64,000 nt of DNA, from contig NC_053492.1 of NCBI RefSeq assembly GCF_905171775.1, positions 274,649,146 to 274,713,145 of the forward strand, in the 5' to 3' direction. How positions within the stretch are numbered: position 1 is the first letter of the stretch; the number at the start of each line of letters is the position of its first letter. A program made the translations under genes and the position numbers. The notes beneath the pieces were generated by a model, which saw only the letters and a list, made by a program, of their open reading frames with translations, made no database searches and had not been told where the DNA came from. Shown piece after piece: positions 42,316 to 54,385 of this stretch. This stretch comes from Rana temporaria. Lineage: Eukaryota > Chordata > Amphibia > Anura > Ranidae.

Positions 42316-43890
42316 GGTTTTAGTACAATGCCGGGACATGTAGTACCTAAACACCTTTTAACAGTTATATGGGACTTGCTTCCTCTACCTCCCATTTAGC
42401 TTTGCAGTAAAATCTGCCTTATAAAAATGTTGCTGCAGTGAATAGAAAGCAGAGCAACATTAGTGTAAGTAATTAGAAAAGATGGCTTGACAACTGACAA
42501 AATAGAAGGCAGTATCAGCAGTCAGAAAACATAATATTGTATGCAACTGTACTGGGGTATGCAGTATGCACAGGTCCATAATAGACTCCAGTCTTATAAA
42601 AGCAGAGAAAAATACATTTAAAATACTTGTGTCTAAAGGAAGAGCAGTTCTTCTTGCCTGTAGTGCTGGAACCATAAAAGCGTCAGATTGATTGCTAAGG
42701 ACAACAAGAACTTTTCTCAGTTTAGACTTCAATGCTTGAGGCATTTCATGTACAAATACAGTATCTCAGTAATAATGTCCCTTCTAGATGATTATTATCC
42801 TCTGACATGTGCTCTAGTTTTATGATGTGAACATTTTGCTGACCATAATTATTGACCACAATAAAGAAAAGCACAAAACAGAATATGGAAATTACCCTAT
42901 TTATATATGGATTTCATATAGGATTTTCATATCATTTGAAACAGATCTATGCTGTAGATGCTCTGCTATCTTAATCATCAACTCCAACAGTAATGACAAC
43001 TTCATATCCGTTGAGGTCCAGAGGCACTGAACCTGCACACTCACCTAACCTCCCGAGTCACTAACCAGCTTGGTAGTGGACTGGTAAAACTGTAACAGGA
43101 TTGCTTGTGATTAAGGGGTTCGGACTGCGTAATCCGGTAGTTGTGGGGGATTAGAGGGTCCCTCTCCTGTTGGTTGAGAGGATCTGCACCTCCTGAGATG
43201 TAGGACGTAGCCTGAACACCATCCAATCACATTGCCATCATACAATAGAAAGACATGCTCTGACATTTATGTTTTATGGTCTCTTTACTAGCTACCAAAT
43301 CAGATTGTGATTCGGTAGCTTTTAGCTCTATATCTCAGCTTTGTGCTGAGGACAGCTATCTTAGAGGGAATGATCCCTTGCCAATGAGAGGGAAGTTGTT
43401 ATGTCTTTCGCTCAGTATTAGGGTAGTAACAGTGTGTAAAATTTTTGGTTCATTTTATATGCAATCGAAATTGTAGATATCGCGTATTGTTGGAAATTAA
43501 TATTGGAATTTACCTTATTTGTGAAAACCTTTTATACAAATATTGAAACCTAAAACCAACAGGATACCAGACAGCAATGAAGCATTTACTTCCAACCAAC
43601 CATGGCTATACTATGTCATGCACTATTTGAGCTACCTACTTTTTACACAGTGTTTGACTTTTCTAATACAGTATTTAAGAGGGTTGCTATACACAGAACT
43701 GGATTTTGTACTTATTGATTCTCTAGGTACACTAGGGGACAAAGAAGATGAAAAAGACAGTTTGCCCACTTTCACTCTACATCAGTACACCTAACACCGA
43801 TGACTAGAGGAGTAGTGCATATGGTCACCCTGTTCTGCTAAAGGTTTTAGTTCTACATTTATGGATGTATTCACTGTAAGCACACATTAA
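42316..43890. other. No gene recognised; unique-looking intron
   Basis: No exon, RNA gene or clear repeat is recognised in about 1.6 kb. Confidence 0.4.
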
Positions 43891-43892
43891 AC

Positions 43893-44640
43893 CAGGGGTA
43901 GGCAACCTTTGAGAGGTGGAGGTCTACCTGAACAACATGAAAGATATCAAAATCACTGTGGTGTAGCACCCTTCCCCTCCCCCTCCCCCCGGAAACTAAC
44001 TATAAAGACTTAACTATACAGTAAGGAAAACTTAGAAAGATATAAGAAAAATAAATGTCACTGTAAAAATATATACTTAGCCTACCTTAAAACTAGACAA
44101 TGTCAGTAGGGCTGTGGACAGTGTCAGTAGGGTAGGGGATGGTTTCAGTAGGGCAGAAATTGGTCTAAGTAGAGCAGTAGATGGTGTTAGTAGGGCAGTG
44201 GACGGTGTCAGTAGGGCAGTGGACAGTGTCAGTAAAGCAGAGGTTGGTGTCATTAGGGCAGTAGATTGTGTCAGTCAGTAGAGCAGTGGACATTGTCAGT
44301 AGGGCAGAGAACTGTGTCAGTAGAGTAGTGAATGGTGACAGTGGGGCAAGGATGGTGTCAGTAGAGCAGTGGATGGTGTTGGTAGGGCAGCGGATGGTGT
44401 CAGTAGAGCAGAGATTGGTTTTAGTAGAACAGTGAAATGTTTTATTTTCATTTCATTTTCAGTATTATGTTTTACCATTTTTAACAGCCCTGTTGGGGGG
44501 GCTTTGGTGAAATATCAGGGGTCTAAACAGACCCCTGATATCTAACTTTTGAGAAAGAGAATGACGATTGAGGAGTTTTTACCACTCATCCCAGCTGTCC
44601 ATGTGAAGGAGACCTAGCTATTTAGCTAATTTAATCTGAA
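43893..44640. mobile_element. hAT-like element relative with expanded 21-bp minisatellite
   Basis: The left border CAGGGGTAGGCAACCTTTG is hAT-like. The right part ('gggctttggtgaaatatcagggg...ctaacttttgaga') matches the interior of the hAT at 39952-40805. The right end is not resolved. Confidence 0.5.
44097..44435. repeat. 21-bp minisatellite, ~16 units
   Basis: The unit is close to GTCAGTAGGGCAGTGGATGG plus T, with many substitutions. The homologous place in the 40 kb element has only about two units. Confidence 0.93.
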
Positions 44641-45511
44641 AGTTCAATTGGTCATTAAGTTTTATTTTTTGTTGCAAGTCGGGGGACATGTGTGTGATGT
44701 AGGGCATCCAGACTTTGTGGAATTAATGCATGAATTTGGGAAGTATTGCTGATAATTTCTCATTCACCAATTACCAGGACATTTTCAGTTGGATATGTGT
44801 GACAGTTGACTTAGTAAACTAGCAGCTAAGAGGTTCCCCTTCCTTCTGTTACTCTGACCGTAGCTGTGTTCTCCCTGCTGGGAGAACAAAGTGATTATCA
44901 CTAGCGGCATGTAAAAACCCAGCATCATGGTTGTACTCAAGTCGATTGTACCCAAGTCAATCCATCAATCAGCCTGCCCATAGATGGTTAGAATCTCTGC
45001 TGGTCCCTGGTGAATCGGCAGAGATTACAACCATTCATGGCCAGCCTTAGAATAAAAACAAAGTGTGATACTTTGCACACCTTTTGTTTTGTTGCTCCTG
45101 TAATGTTAGCGGATTTAAAGTGGAGGTATAATTGGGTTTTAATTCTAGTTTACCGTTTTCTAGACATAAGCAATCTTCACTAAATTGATTAACAGCTCTG
45201 TTGCGTAAATCGATTATGTAAAATACTGATAAACTTTATTGTAAAATTTGTTTAGTGAAATTTGCTGTCAAGGTCCTGTTTACCACAGCACATAACTAAA
45301 ATGTGATCAAATTAACTTATCATGACTACCCTTGCAGCTCCACATTCTCAATTCCCTTATCTGGCAAGTCACATACTTTGAAATATAACCTGTACATTAT
45401 GGCCAGCATCCTGACAACACAAGTTGCTTGGACTGCCCCTGGCTTCAGCATCTCCGGAATCATTGACCTGGAACAAGTAAACAGCAAGCTAAATCAGAAT
45501 GAACTCCTACA
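44641..45511. other. No gene recognised
   Basis: Mostly intron-like. 'cccatagatggttagaatctctgc...gcagagattacaaccattcatgg' at about 44978-45042 is a small inverted repeat, probably a short MITE. Confidence 0.4.
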
Positions 45512-45513
45512 TA

Positions 45514-47100
45514 CAGTTGTGCTCATAAATTTACATAACCTGGCAGAATTTATGATTTCCTGGCCATTTTTCAGAGAATATGAATGACGACACAAAAGCT
45601 TTTCTTTCACTCATGCTTAGTGTTTGGCTAAAACCATTTATTATCAAATCAACTGTGTTTTCTCTTTTTAAATCATAATGGCAACAGAAACTACCAAAAT
45701 TACCCTGATCAAAAGTTTACATACCCTGTTGATTTTGGCCTGATAACATGCACACAAATTGACACAAAGGGGTTTGAATGGCTATTAGAAGGTAACCATC
45801 ACCTGTGATCTGTTTGCTTGTAATTAGTGTGCGTGTATAAAAAGGTCAATGACCGCACTGACGTTTCTGGCTTCTGAGTCATGGGGAAAGCAAAAGGATT
45901 GTCAAAGGATCTGCAGGAAAAGGTAGTTGAACTGTATAAAGCAGGAAATGGATATAAAGAGATATCCAAGGAATTGAGAATGTCAGCAGTGTTCAAACTC
46001 TATTTAAGAAGTGGAAAATGAGGGGTTCTGTTGAAACCAAACCACGGTCAGGTAGACCAACAAATTTCAGCCACAACTGCCAGGAAAATTGTTCAGGATG
46101 CAAAGAAAAACCTCACAAATAACTTCAGTGGAAATACAGGACTCTCTGAAAACATGTTGTGTGGCCGTTTTTAAGATGGACAATAAGGAGGCACTTGAAG
46201 AAAGATGGGCTGCATGGTCGAGTCGCCAGAAGAAAGCCATTACTACGCAAATGCCACAAAGTATCTCTCTTACAATACACTTAACAGCACAGAGACAAGC
46301 CTCAACCCTTCTGGCACAAAGTAATTTGGAGTGATGAGACCAAAAATGTTGCTTTTTGGCCACAACCATAAATGCTACATTTGGAGAGGAGTCAACAAGG
46401 CCTATGATGATAGGTACACCATTTCTACTGTGAAACACAGAGAAGGATCACTGATGTTTTGGGGATGTGTGAGGTACAAAGGCACAGGAAATTTGGTCAA
46501 AATTGATGGCAAGACAAACGCAGTATGTTATCAAAAATACTGGAGGAACATTTGCATTCATCAGCCAGGAAGCTGCGCATGGGACGTACTTGGACATTCC
46601 AGTACGACAAGGCCATGTCGACCTGACATTGGCTACAGCAGAACAAAGTGAAGGTTCTGGAGTGGCCATTTCAGTCTCCTGATCTCAATATCATTGAGCC
46701 ACTGTGTGGAGATCTCAAACGTGCAGTTAATGCAAGGTAGCCCAAGAATTTACAGGAACTGGAGGCTTTTTGCCAAGAGGAATAGGGAGCTTTAACATCT
46801 GAGAAGATAAAGAGCCTCATCCACAAATACCACAAAAGACTTAAAGCTGTCATTAATGTTAAAGGGGGCAATACACGATATTACGAACTGGGGTTTGTAA
46901 ACTTTTGATCAGGGTCATTTGGTTAGTTTCTGTTGTGATTATGATTTAAAAAGAGTAAACACAGTTGATTGATAACAAATGGCTTCAGCCAAACCCCAAC
47001 CATGAGTGAAAGAAAAGTTTTTGTGCCATCATTCATATTCTCAGAAAAATTGTCAAGAAATCAAATTCTGCCAGGGTACGTAAACTTATGAGCACAACTG
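45514..47100 (+). mobile_element. Tc1-like transposon, end-to-end copy (1587 bp)
   Basis: CAGTTGTGCTCATAAATTTA and its near-complement AACTTATGAGCACAACTG are flanked by TA (45512-45513, 47101-47102). The length is typical of Tc1. It is a different subfamily from the CAGTGCCTTGAAAAAG copies. Confidence 0.94.
45881..46910 (+). pseudogene. Tc1 transposase pseudogene
   Basis: ATG at 45881 opens MGKAKGLSKDLQEKVVELYK, the usual Tc1 N-terminal helix-turn-helix, then a stop about 46 codons later. The first catalytic block is damaged: the expected W-S-D-E-T reads GVMRPK across a frame break at 46330-46345. The middle (TISTVKHREGSLMFWGC) is intact at 46424-46474. The C-terminal block VLEWPFQSPDLNIIEP (about 46649-46700) sits in another frame. 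Inactive; could only move with a transposase supplied from elsewhere. Confidence 0.92.
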
Positions 47101-47504
47101 TACATATTCCAGGTGAGTGCCCCAAAGTACTGAACTAGCGTAAAGTACAGCCATGTAAACATAACAGCCATGGAACTTGAAGAGGAGGTCGAAAACAGAA
47201 GAACAAGGGGCCAGTCATGGACTTTAAAGGCACAATAATAAAGTAGGGATATGATCAATAATGTAATATAAAAAATGTATTACAGACAATACACATAAAA
47301 ACAAGTTCTACAAGAACTAGACATAGCAGCAAGCTTAAACAGCATTCTTACACCCAACAAAGAAACAAAAAGATAGTGGATTATAGGTGAAATTGCCCTT
47401 CAATAGTAAACGGAGCATCCAGATGTTCATATAGAAGGTATACCCTTGAGGGAATTATATAACCACTAGACTTGATGTATGTAGGTTGGAACGAATACTG
47501 AGTT

Positions 47505-47547
47505 GGCTTGACATGTTTTGCGTATCCTTACGCTTCTTCAAAAAGCC
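47505..47547 (-). ncRNA. Hammerhead-like motif HHR-c
   Basis: Minus strand: stem I GGCTT/AAGCC (5 bp), TTGAAGA core (C3 to U), extra A, stem II GCGTA/TACGC with loop AGGA, AAAA (G12 to A), ACATGT, C. The fold is intact but the core substitutions would reduce activity. Confidence 0.62.
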
Positions 47548-47929
47548 TTTGTTAACCATGTTATTTAGAGAGAGGAGATATTAATAAAGTAGACATACAT
47601 ACATTTTTACAATCGTAACATTCATTGTGTGTGTATATATGCAATTCAAATGCATAAAAGGCAAAAGCTCAATTGCAGAAGGAGAGCCAAAGATCACCAA
47701 GAGAGGGAAATTACCAAATGTCAGCGACGGCTACAAAGGTGCCTACAGAAAACACTATGGGGGCGTGGATAAATTGTATATAAAAAATGCGCTAGTTCAA
47801 AAGAAAAAGAACGTTTTTTATGATATGGAAATCATATTAATAAACCAAGCCAATAAGGCCAAAATAAATTAATCATAATGTCAACAAACATCTGACGCGT
47901 GCGCAGGAGCCTTCGGCGGCCAGCTTTGA

Positions 47930-47990
47930 TGACGTCACGCCGGCTGCGCCGATCTAGACGTCAGACGAGCGGGACGTGGTTATTTAAGCA
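47930..47990 (+). promoter_or_regulatory. CRE- and TATA-like module in the foldback centre
   Basis: TGACGTCA at 47930-47937, a second GACGTCA at about 47957 and TATTTAAG at 47981-47988 lie in a GC-rich stretch. Similar TGACGTCAC is in the centre of the 15.5 kb foldback. This could be an internal Pol II promoter for the element. It is a sequence-only inference. Confidence 0.4.
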
Positions 47991-48608
47991 CACCACTTCT
48001 GGGTGCTCAGCCGCCGCAGCTTCCTGGGAAGCTTGGGGTTTACCGCATGCCGCCTTTATCTAAGGTCAGTGTATCCTTACTAGCTGCCATTTTTCTCCCC
48101 TTGTGAAGCATATTTGGGCTTAGTTGTGGATGCTTATTTGTCTCCCTCCTGCTGTCTCCTCTGTGTCTCTACAGTGGCTACTGGACCGCTGGTGTGGTCA
48201 CTCGTTTGGGGGTTTCACCCAGTGCATGGGCTTCCTTATAAGTGGGCCACTCATCATTGCTGGTTATCATGGCGTTTTTTCCAGCCTGGCGAATGTAGGC
48301 ATTTGTGGACTTATTAACGATTTCTAGGTAAGCTACACATACTTTTATCCACCTTTTAGCCCACACTATCATCAATTATCGCATTATAATGGCATTAAAA
48401 TAATTTTATAGGTTCCCATGTTTCAATACTACTTTGTTACCTAAGGAGGCTTTCAACCTTCTCCTATATAGTATTGTTACACTCCTGGCATTGCTCCTAT
48501 AATTATCCCCTAGTGCCCTTGGTCTACACTGCCTGTTGTGACTCTAAGATTTTCTGTAAGTATAGGATTCTAGACTTGATGTATGTAGGTTGGAACGAAT
48601 ACTGAGTT

Positions 48609-48651
48609 GGCTTGACATGTTTTGTGTATCCTTACGCTTCTTCAAAAAGCC
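48609..48651 (-). ncRNA. Hammerhead-like motif HHR-d (duplicate of HHR-c)
   Basis: Identical in layout to HHR-c apart from one change in stem II (GTGTA for GCGTA on the plus strand), which weakens one stem pair to a wobble or mismatch. Confidence 0.55.
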
Positions 48652-49034
48652 TTTGTTAACCATGTTATTTAGAGAGAGGAGATATTAATAAAGTAGACAT
48701 ACATACATTTTTACAATCGTAACATTCATTGTGTGTGTATATATGCAATTCAAATGCATAAAAGGCAAAAGCTCAATTGCAGAAGGAGAGCCAAAGATCA
48801 CCAAGAGAGGGAAATTACCAAATGTCAGCGACGGCTACAAAGGTGCCTACAGAAAACACTATGGGGGCGTGGATAAATTGTATATAAAAAATGCGCTAGT
48901 ACAAAAGAAAAAGAACGTTTTTTTATGATATGGAAATCATATTAATAAACCAAGCCAATAAGGCCAAAATAAATTAATCATAATGTCAACAAACATCTGA
49001 CGCGTGCGCAGGAGCCTTCGGCGGCCAGCTTTGA

Positions 49035-49095
49035 TGACGTCACGCCGGCTGCGCCGATCTAGACGTCAGACGAGCGGGACGTGGGTATTTAAGCA
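49035..49095 (+). promoter_or_regulatory. Duplicate CRE/TATA-like module
   Basis: Second copy of the 47930 module in the tandem duplication; TGACGTCA at about 49035 and TATTTAAG near 49085. Confidence 0.38.
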
Positions 49096-49872
49096 CACCA
49101 CTTCTGGGTGCTCAGCCGCCGCAGCTTCCTGGGAAGCTTGGGGTTTACCGCATGCCGCCTTTATCTAAGGTCAGTGTATCCTTACTAGCTGCCATTTTTC
49201 TCCCCTTGTGAAGCATATTTGGGCTTAGTTGTGGATGCTTATTTGTCTCCCTCCTGCTGTCTCCTCTGTGTCTCTACAGTGGCTACTGGACCGCTGGTGT
49301 GGTCACTCGTTTGGGGGTTTCACCCAGTGCATGGGCTTCCTTATAAGTGGGCCACTCATCATTGCTGGTTATCATGGCGTTTTTTCCAGCCTGGCGAATG
49401 TAGGCATTTGTGGACTTATTAACGATTTCTAGGTAAGCTACACATACTTTTATCTACCTTTTAGCCCACACTATCATCAATTATCGCATTATAATGGCAT
49501 TAAAATAATTTTATAGGTTCCCATGTTTCAATACTACTTTGTTACCTAAGGAGGCTTTCAACATTCTTCTATATAGTATTGTTACACTCCTGGCATTGCT
49601 CCTATAATTATCCCCTAGTGCCCTTGGTCTACACTGCCTGTTGTGACTCTAAGATTTTCTGTAAGTATAGGATTCTGTTTGTTGACATTATGATTAATTT
49701 ATTTTGGCCTTATTGGCTTGGTTTATTAATATGATTTCCATATCATTAAAAAAAACCTTTATTTTTCTTTTGGAATTGCATATATACACACACAATGAAT
49801 GTTACGATAGTAAAAATTTATGTATGTCTACTTTATTAACATCTCCTCTCTCTATATAGCATACTTAACAAA

Positions 49873-49915
49873 GGCTATTTGAAGAAGCGTAAGGATACGC
49901 GAAACATGTCAAGCC
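49873..49915 (+). ncRNA. Hammerhead-like motif HHR-e (best conserved)
   Basis: Stem I GGCT.../AAGCC, core TTGAAGA with one extra A, stem II GCGTA/TACGC with tetraloop AGGA, intact GAAA, mini-stem III ACATGT, then C at the cleavage position. Only C3 (U here) departs from the catalytic consensus, apart from the extra A before stem II. The two-pair stem III suggests activity, if any, as a dimer. This is known for minimal type I hammerheads. Confidence 0.68.
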
Positions 49916-50328
49916 AACTCCGTATTCGTTCCAACCTACATACATCAAGTCTAGTGGTTATATAATTCCCTCAAGGGTATACCTTATATATGAACATCTG
50001 GATGCTCCGTTTACTATTGAAGGACAATTTCACCTATAATCCACTATCTTTTTGTTTTTTTGTTGGGTGTAAGAATGCTGTTTAAGTTTGCTGCTATGTC
50101 TAGTTCTTGTAGAACTTGTTTTTATGTGTATTGTCTGTAATACATTTTTTATATTACATTATTGATCATATCCCTACTTTATTATTGTGCCTTTAAAGTC
50201 CATGACTGGCCCCTTGTTCTTCTGTTTTCAATTATATTAGGACGTGGCACGGCTACCTTTTTCATGTATCCGCAGCACCATTCTGCGTGTTGATACATAT
50301 TTCCTCTATTTAAATTGAAGAGGAGGTC

Positions 50329-51514
50329 AGCATCGCAGCACATATCTTTTTTGTGTACATCACATTAAATCAGAAACCAGATTCAGGACAGTTGGCTCAA
50401 ATTGGCCCTTGTGTATGAAACTGCAGTGTTCTGCAACCTGCACATTCAATGATGAGAGTGCCTGCCAATACACTGAAGGCACACAATTCATTCATTCATT
50501 CATTTAGGTCAAACGATCTTCACTGATGCTCAAAGGCAGCCAAAGGCAGCTTTAGTGGCATACACCTGTTCGTTGGTGGAGTTCGAGGAATCAGAACTGA
50601 GCATTATTAATGAGAATTATAAACTCACATTCTAGTACAGATGTAAAAATACAAAGAGGTTTTGTCTCAGGGTTTTATCATTTTCCTGTTCAATTAATCC
50701 TAGTATCTTTTTTTTGGCTTCACAAAAAAGATTTTGATATTCAACCTTTTATTATGATAACTGTGCAGGCAGTCTTATGAGAAAGGTACGTTCCACCTCA
50801 GTTTGTTTTATTTACTACTTTTAAGGTTGGCCATAGATGACACAAATGTCAACTGATTCCTATTGAATTGGCTGAAACACAAGCGGTGGGTGGCCCTACA
50901 GGCACCATCTGACTCGGTAAATGTCATTTTAAAAAACTATACGCATTCTATATAAACTAGCACTTATGTGAAGATACCCCAAACCTAATCCCCAACTATA
51001 TAATGTGCAAATGTCCATTCAAACTTCAATCCTAAAGATTGTTTTAGGGCAAATATAAACTTCCAACAATAGTAAAGAAAAGTGGTCCAAAAAATATATG
51101 TTAAAATCTATAATCACAGTCCAACAGTGTTTCCACCTCTGTGCTCAGTGTTCCACAGATATCCAAAAAAGGCTTACCAGAAAAAAGATTCCCTATACAG
51201 TATATTAAGGGAGTCATATAATGCTTTTCATCGAAGATTATAAATGGTGGGACCACAAGAAATTCCCTATTCCAACCAATCTTGTTCTAAATAGAACTGC
51301 AATACATCCTCCAACTCCTCTCCTCCACTTCACCTCGATATAGTAGAAAAAAAATAAAAAATTCTATAGTGCAATATATCACACCAACCCTATACTGTAT
51401 TAATAAAAATAAACTGTTCTACTCCCAAAACAACAACCACAACAAACTCTTCCACTTTATAGGTAGAAGGCTCACCAGAAGTTAAGAACAATATTTGTGA
51501 AGCCTTAGGTAACC
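50329..51514. other. No gene recognised
   Basis: Intron-like. A (CATT)n short run (gaattcattcattcattcattta) occurs at about 50488-50508. 'ggttggccatagatgacac' at about 50825 resembles a known MITE end. Confidence 0.4.
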
Positions 51515-51517
51515 TTA

Positions 51518-51928
51518 AGGCTGCTTTCACATTGCAGCGTGGAGCCGCGGTGACGGTATAGCCGCGCTATTTGTAGCGCGGCTATACCGTCTTATTTACC
51601 GCAATATTCGGGCACTAGCGGTGAGGTTTTAACCCCCGCTAGCGGCCGAAAAAGGGTTAATACCGCCCGCGTTGCGGGCGGTATTACCGCGCTTTCCCAT
51701 TGATTTCAATGGGAAGGTGGGGTATAGGAGCGGTGAACACACCGCTCCTATACCGCGGTAAAGATGCGGCTAGCAGGACTTTTGGTGCGCTCCTGCTAGC
51801 GCACCGCTTCAATGTGAAAGCCTTCGGGCTTTCACATTGAACACTGCAGGGCATGATTTTTCATGCGGTATAGCAGCGCTATTTTTAGCGCTGTACCACA
51901 TGAAAAACGCCCCAGTGTGCAAGGGGCC
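51518..51928. mobile_element. MITE, GCTTTCACATTG ends
   Basis: AGGCTGCTTTCACATTGCAG and CAGTGTGCAAGGGGCC ends with TTA at 51515-51517 and 51929-51931. The interior is a ladder of hairpins such as GGTATAGCCGCGCTATT/GTAGCGCGGCTATACC and CCGCTAGCGG. Related to the element at 32760-33167. Confidence 0.78.
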
Positions 51929-51931
51929 TTA

Positions 51932-53675
51932 GGCTAGGTTCACATTGGAGAACGCAGGAGTCCGGTGCATCTCCATTCACCGTTTCAGGTCCGATTTCAA
52001 CCTGAATTTATGGCTGAATTCGGACCTGAAACAGACCAAAAGATGCACAGGGAATGCATCAAGTTAAAAAAAAATTCTTGGCTTTAGAATCACTTAAAAA
52101 AAAATGTTTGTTATTATGAATCAAATTGGGATCAGATAGCTTTGCAACCTGCTCCCCCCCCCCAAAAAAAAAAGGTTCACAAACCTTATTTTCTAATATC
52201 GACATTTTTGCAGAAAGTACATAAACGTACACCTCTACATACCTTTATTCCTGACAAATGTCTATATCTACAGATATAAATTTTATTTTGGTTAATAGAG
52301 GGTGAAATACATAGGTTTTGTATTAGAGCTATTTTTCTTATTTTGTCAAGATTTCCTTATTTCTCTGTTAAAGTGCTTAATTTTTTTGTGACTTTGTATA
52401 CTTCATGTACTTCATGTCCTTGCTTTTTCTTGGAAATGTAATGTTTTTCACCTTGTGAAGAGGAATTAGTAGCTCGTGGAAGTAAATTACTGTAGCCTTT
52501 TCACTGTTGGAATGCCTATGGATTGGCTTGCCATCTGGCTCAGTCAGCATCATTGGTACATATTCAGCCAGATTTCAGAATTAGCTTAGAAGAATTAAAC
52601 ACCGAGTTTGATTTCTGCATTTTGAATTATTTTTATTGAGGACAGCTTTAATCATTTCTCTGTGTAATCTCCTGTCCCAATTTAAAATAAACTGGATAAG
52701 GATTCCTTTATGTAAGAGCAACTTCAAACGTTTGGGCTTTACAGCTCCCAAACTCAATTTAAAGCTTGGCCTTCCCAGATCTGCTATTTTTGTTTGGTGC
52801 CAGATGGCAATTCTACCTATAACACATTTCACAGAAATAATTGAAGGCTCTACTGTGTTATCTTTAACTAGAATAGAACTGTATCTGTACAGATAGAATA
52901 TTTCCCGAACACTTTAAACATGTCATAGGGAACTGCTGTAACTTGGTATGTTGGATAACAGTATTAAGTGTGTGCACATCCCTGTGGTCCCATTCAGTGT
53001 GTTTCAATGGGGCCTGAGGGCTGTCAGTGCCTGATCAGCAATAGCCTCCACTTTACTGCCAAAGTCTCTTAATTTAATACTAGTCACACAGACACACTGT
53101 TGCAATGTTTTCCAATAACCCCCTCATTTAATAAGTCCTATCCCCTCTTCCCATATCTCGCAGGATAAAAATCTGTTAAAGCAGAACCAAAGTTTTCTTT
53201 TTAGGCAAACATTGCATTCATTCACATTTGCAAAACGATGTCTTGCGGCTTTTTCATAAGGTCTCCCAGCTGCTGTGCAAGCACAGTGCAGGACTTAGGA
53301 ATTCTCTAGGCTTCAGCTCTGCAAGCTTCACAGCTCAGAGGTCATGAGCTTTCTGCACCTCCCTTACTACATAGAGTTGTGTGGCTCCTCTCAGTTCTGT
53401 CTTGTGTTCTACCTTCTCATTTGTTAAAAAAGCAAACGTCTGGAAAAAAGCATAGGAGAGAAGGAGTTCCTGGCAAAAAAGAAAAAATATACAGATAATT
53501 TACTATGAAGAAATGAAAATATCACTGCTTACATGGCAGCACCACCACTTCGTCACCTCCTACTAATGTTGAAGAATAAACTAGGAAAGATGGCAAAAGT
53601 TCTACTATGGCATAATTCCAAAAAATGATAATGCAGTGCTGCTTAGTACATATGCCTTGTTGAAAGAGTAACTCC
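51932..53675. other. No gene recognised
   Basis: The first ~130 bp ('aggttcacattggagaacgcagg') resemble one half of another MITE. A C8A10-like run lies at 52154-52172. The remainder is intron-like without exons. Confidence 0.4.
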
Positions 53676-54385
53676 ACTTTTGTTGAAAAAAAACATTCCC
53701 TCTTGGTGTTCTGTTCTTGGACCTCTCCTATTCTCAATCTACACCTCTTCCCTGGGTCAGGTGATAGCCTTTCATGACTTCCACTTCCATTTCTATACTG
53801 ACGACACCCAAATCTATCTCTCTACTCTTCAGCTCACTCCTTCAGTCTCCTCACACATCCTCAATTTACAGACAGACACATCAGTCTGGATGTCACACCA
53901 CTCCCGCAATTTATCCAAATCTGCATTTATAATATTTCCTGCCCCACATGCCCCTTCCCATGTCTTTTCTATCAAGATCAATGGTGCATCCATCAACCTG
54001 TCCCTGCATGTCATGGTGCTAGATGTATGCTTGGACTCTAAATTCTCCTTTTGGTCTCACATCCAATTACTGTCCGAAGCTTGCCGTCTCAACCTTTGCA
54101 ACATCTCCAAAATATGACACCACAAAGCTTCTAATTTACTCCCTGGTTATCTCTCGCCTTGACTACTATGACTCCCTCCTCATTGGATTACCTTTACATA
54201 GGCTTTAGTCCGTCATGAATGCTGCTGCCAGGCTCACCCAACTTACCAACCATTTAGTGTCTGCCACCCCTCTCAGTCAATCCCTCCATTGGCTCCTGCT
54301 CACCCAATGAATTACATTCAAAATACTAACAGCAACTTACAAAACTATCCACAACTCTGCCTCCGGCTACATTAGTAACCTCTGG
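53676..54385 (+). pseudogene. L2/CR1-clade LINE reverse-transcriptase fragment
   Basis: The first open frame reads SVLGPLLFSIYTSSLGQVIA, then FYTDDTQIYLS (RT catalytic Y-x-D-D box, about 53797-53830), then the C-terminal RT/thumb part down to NLCNISKI. Other frames continue with RLDYYDSLLIGLP and NAAARLTQLTNH to about 54385. This order is typical of CR1/L2 LINEs. Stops and frame changes after 54117, and the absence of the 5' half and 3' tail, make it a truncated dead copy. The sequence then meets a Tc1 insertion region at about 54480. Confidence 0.88.

Larger units (their letters stand above)
47466..49674. repeat. Tandem duplication of 1104 bp, >99% identical
   Basis: Units 47466-48569 and 48570-49674 differ at roughly eight places by eye, for example TTTTGCG/TTTTGTG and GTGGTTATTTAAG/GTGGGTATTTAAG. 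Each includes a hammerhead-like motif, the CRE/TATA-like module and the same short frames, which are not genes. This is recent relative to the decayed surroundings. Confidence 0.95.
47191..50314. mobile_element. Palindromic hammerhead-bearing element, 14-bp TSD
   Basis: The 14-bp direct duplication TTGAAGAGGAGGTC lies at 47177-47190 and 50315-50328. The left arm (47191-about 47890) and right arm (about 49675-50314) are inverted copies; examples are ACAGAAGAACAAGGGGCCAG and its complement near 50210. The left arm has about 170 bp absent from the right, with TTCAAA microhomology at the junction, and lacks the right arm's last ~90 bp. The centre holds a promoter-like GC-rich module. A 1104-bp segment including one hammerhead is tandemly duplicated. 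No protein is encoded. Confidence 0.82.

Noticed and set aside
45303..45587. 94-codon frame upstream of and into a Tc1 end
   Set aside because: It crosses the transposon boundary; the upstream part shows no known domain or splice context.
48114..49432. Four similar small frames (67 codons) in duplicate
   Set aside because: Two overlapping frames in each 1104-bp unit; identity reflects the recent duplication, not coding selection. No recognisable domain.
52581..52896. Opposing frames of 83-86 codons
   Set aside because: No similarity recognised; both strands are open by chance in intron-like DNA.
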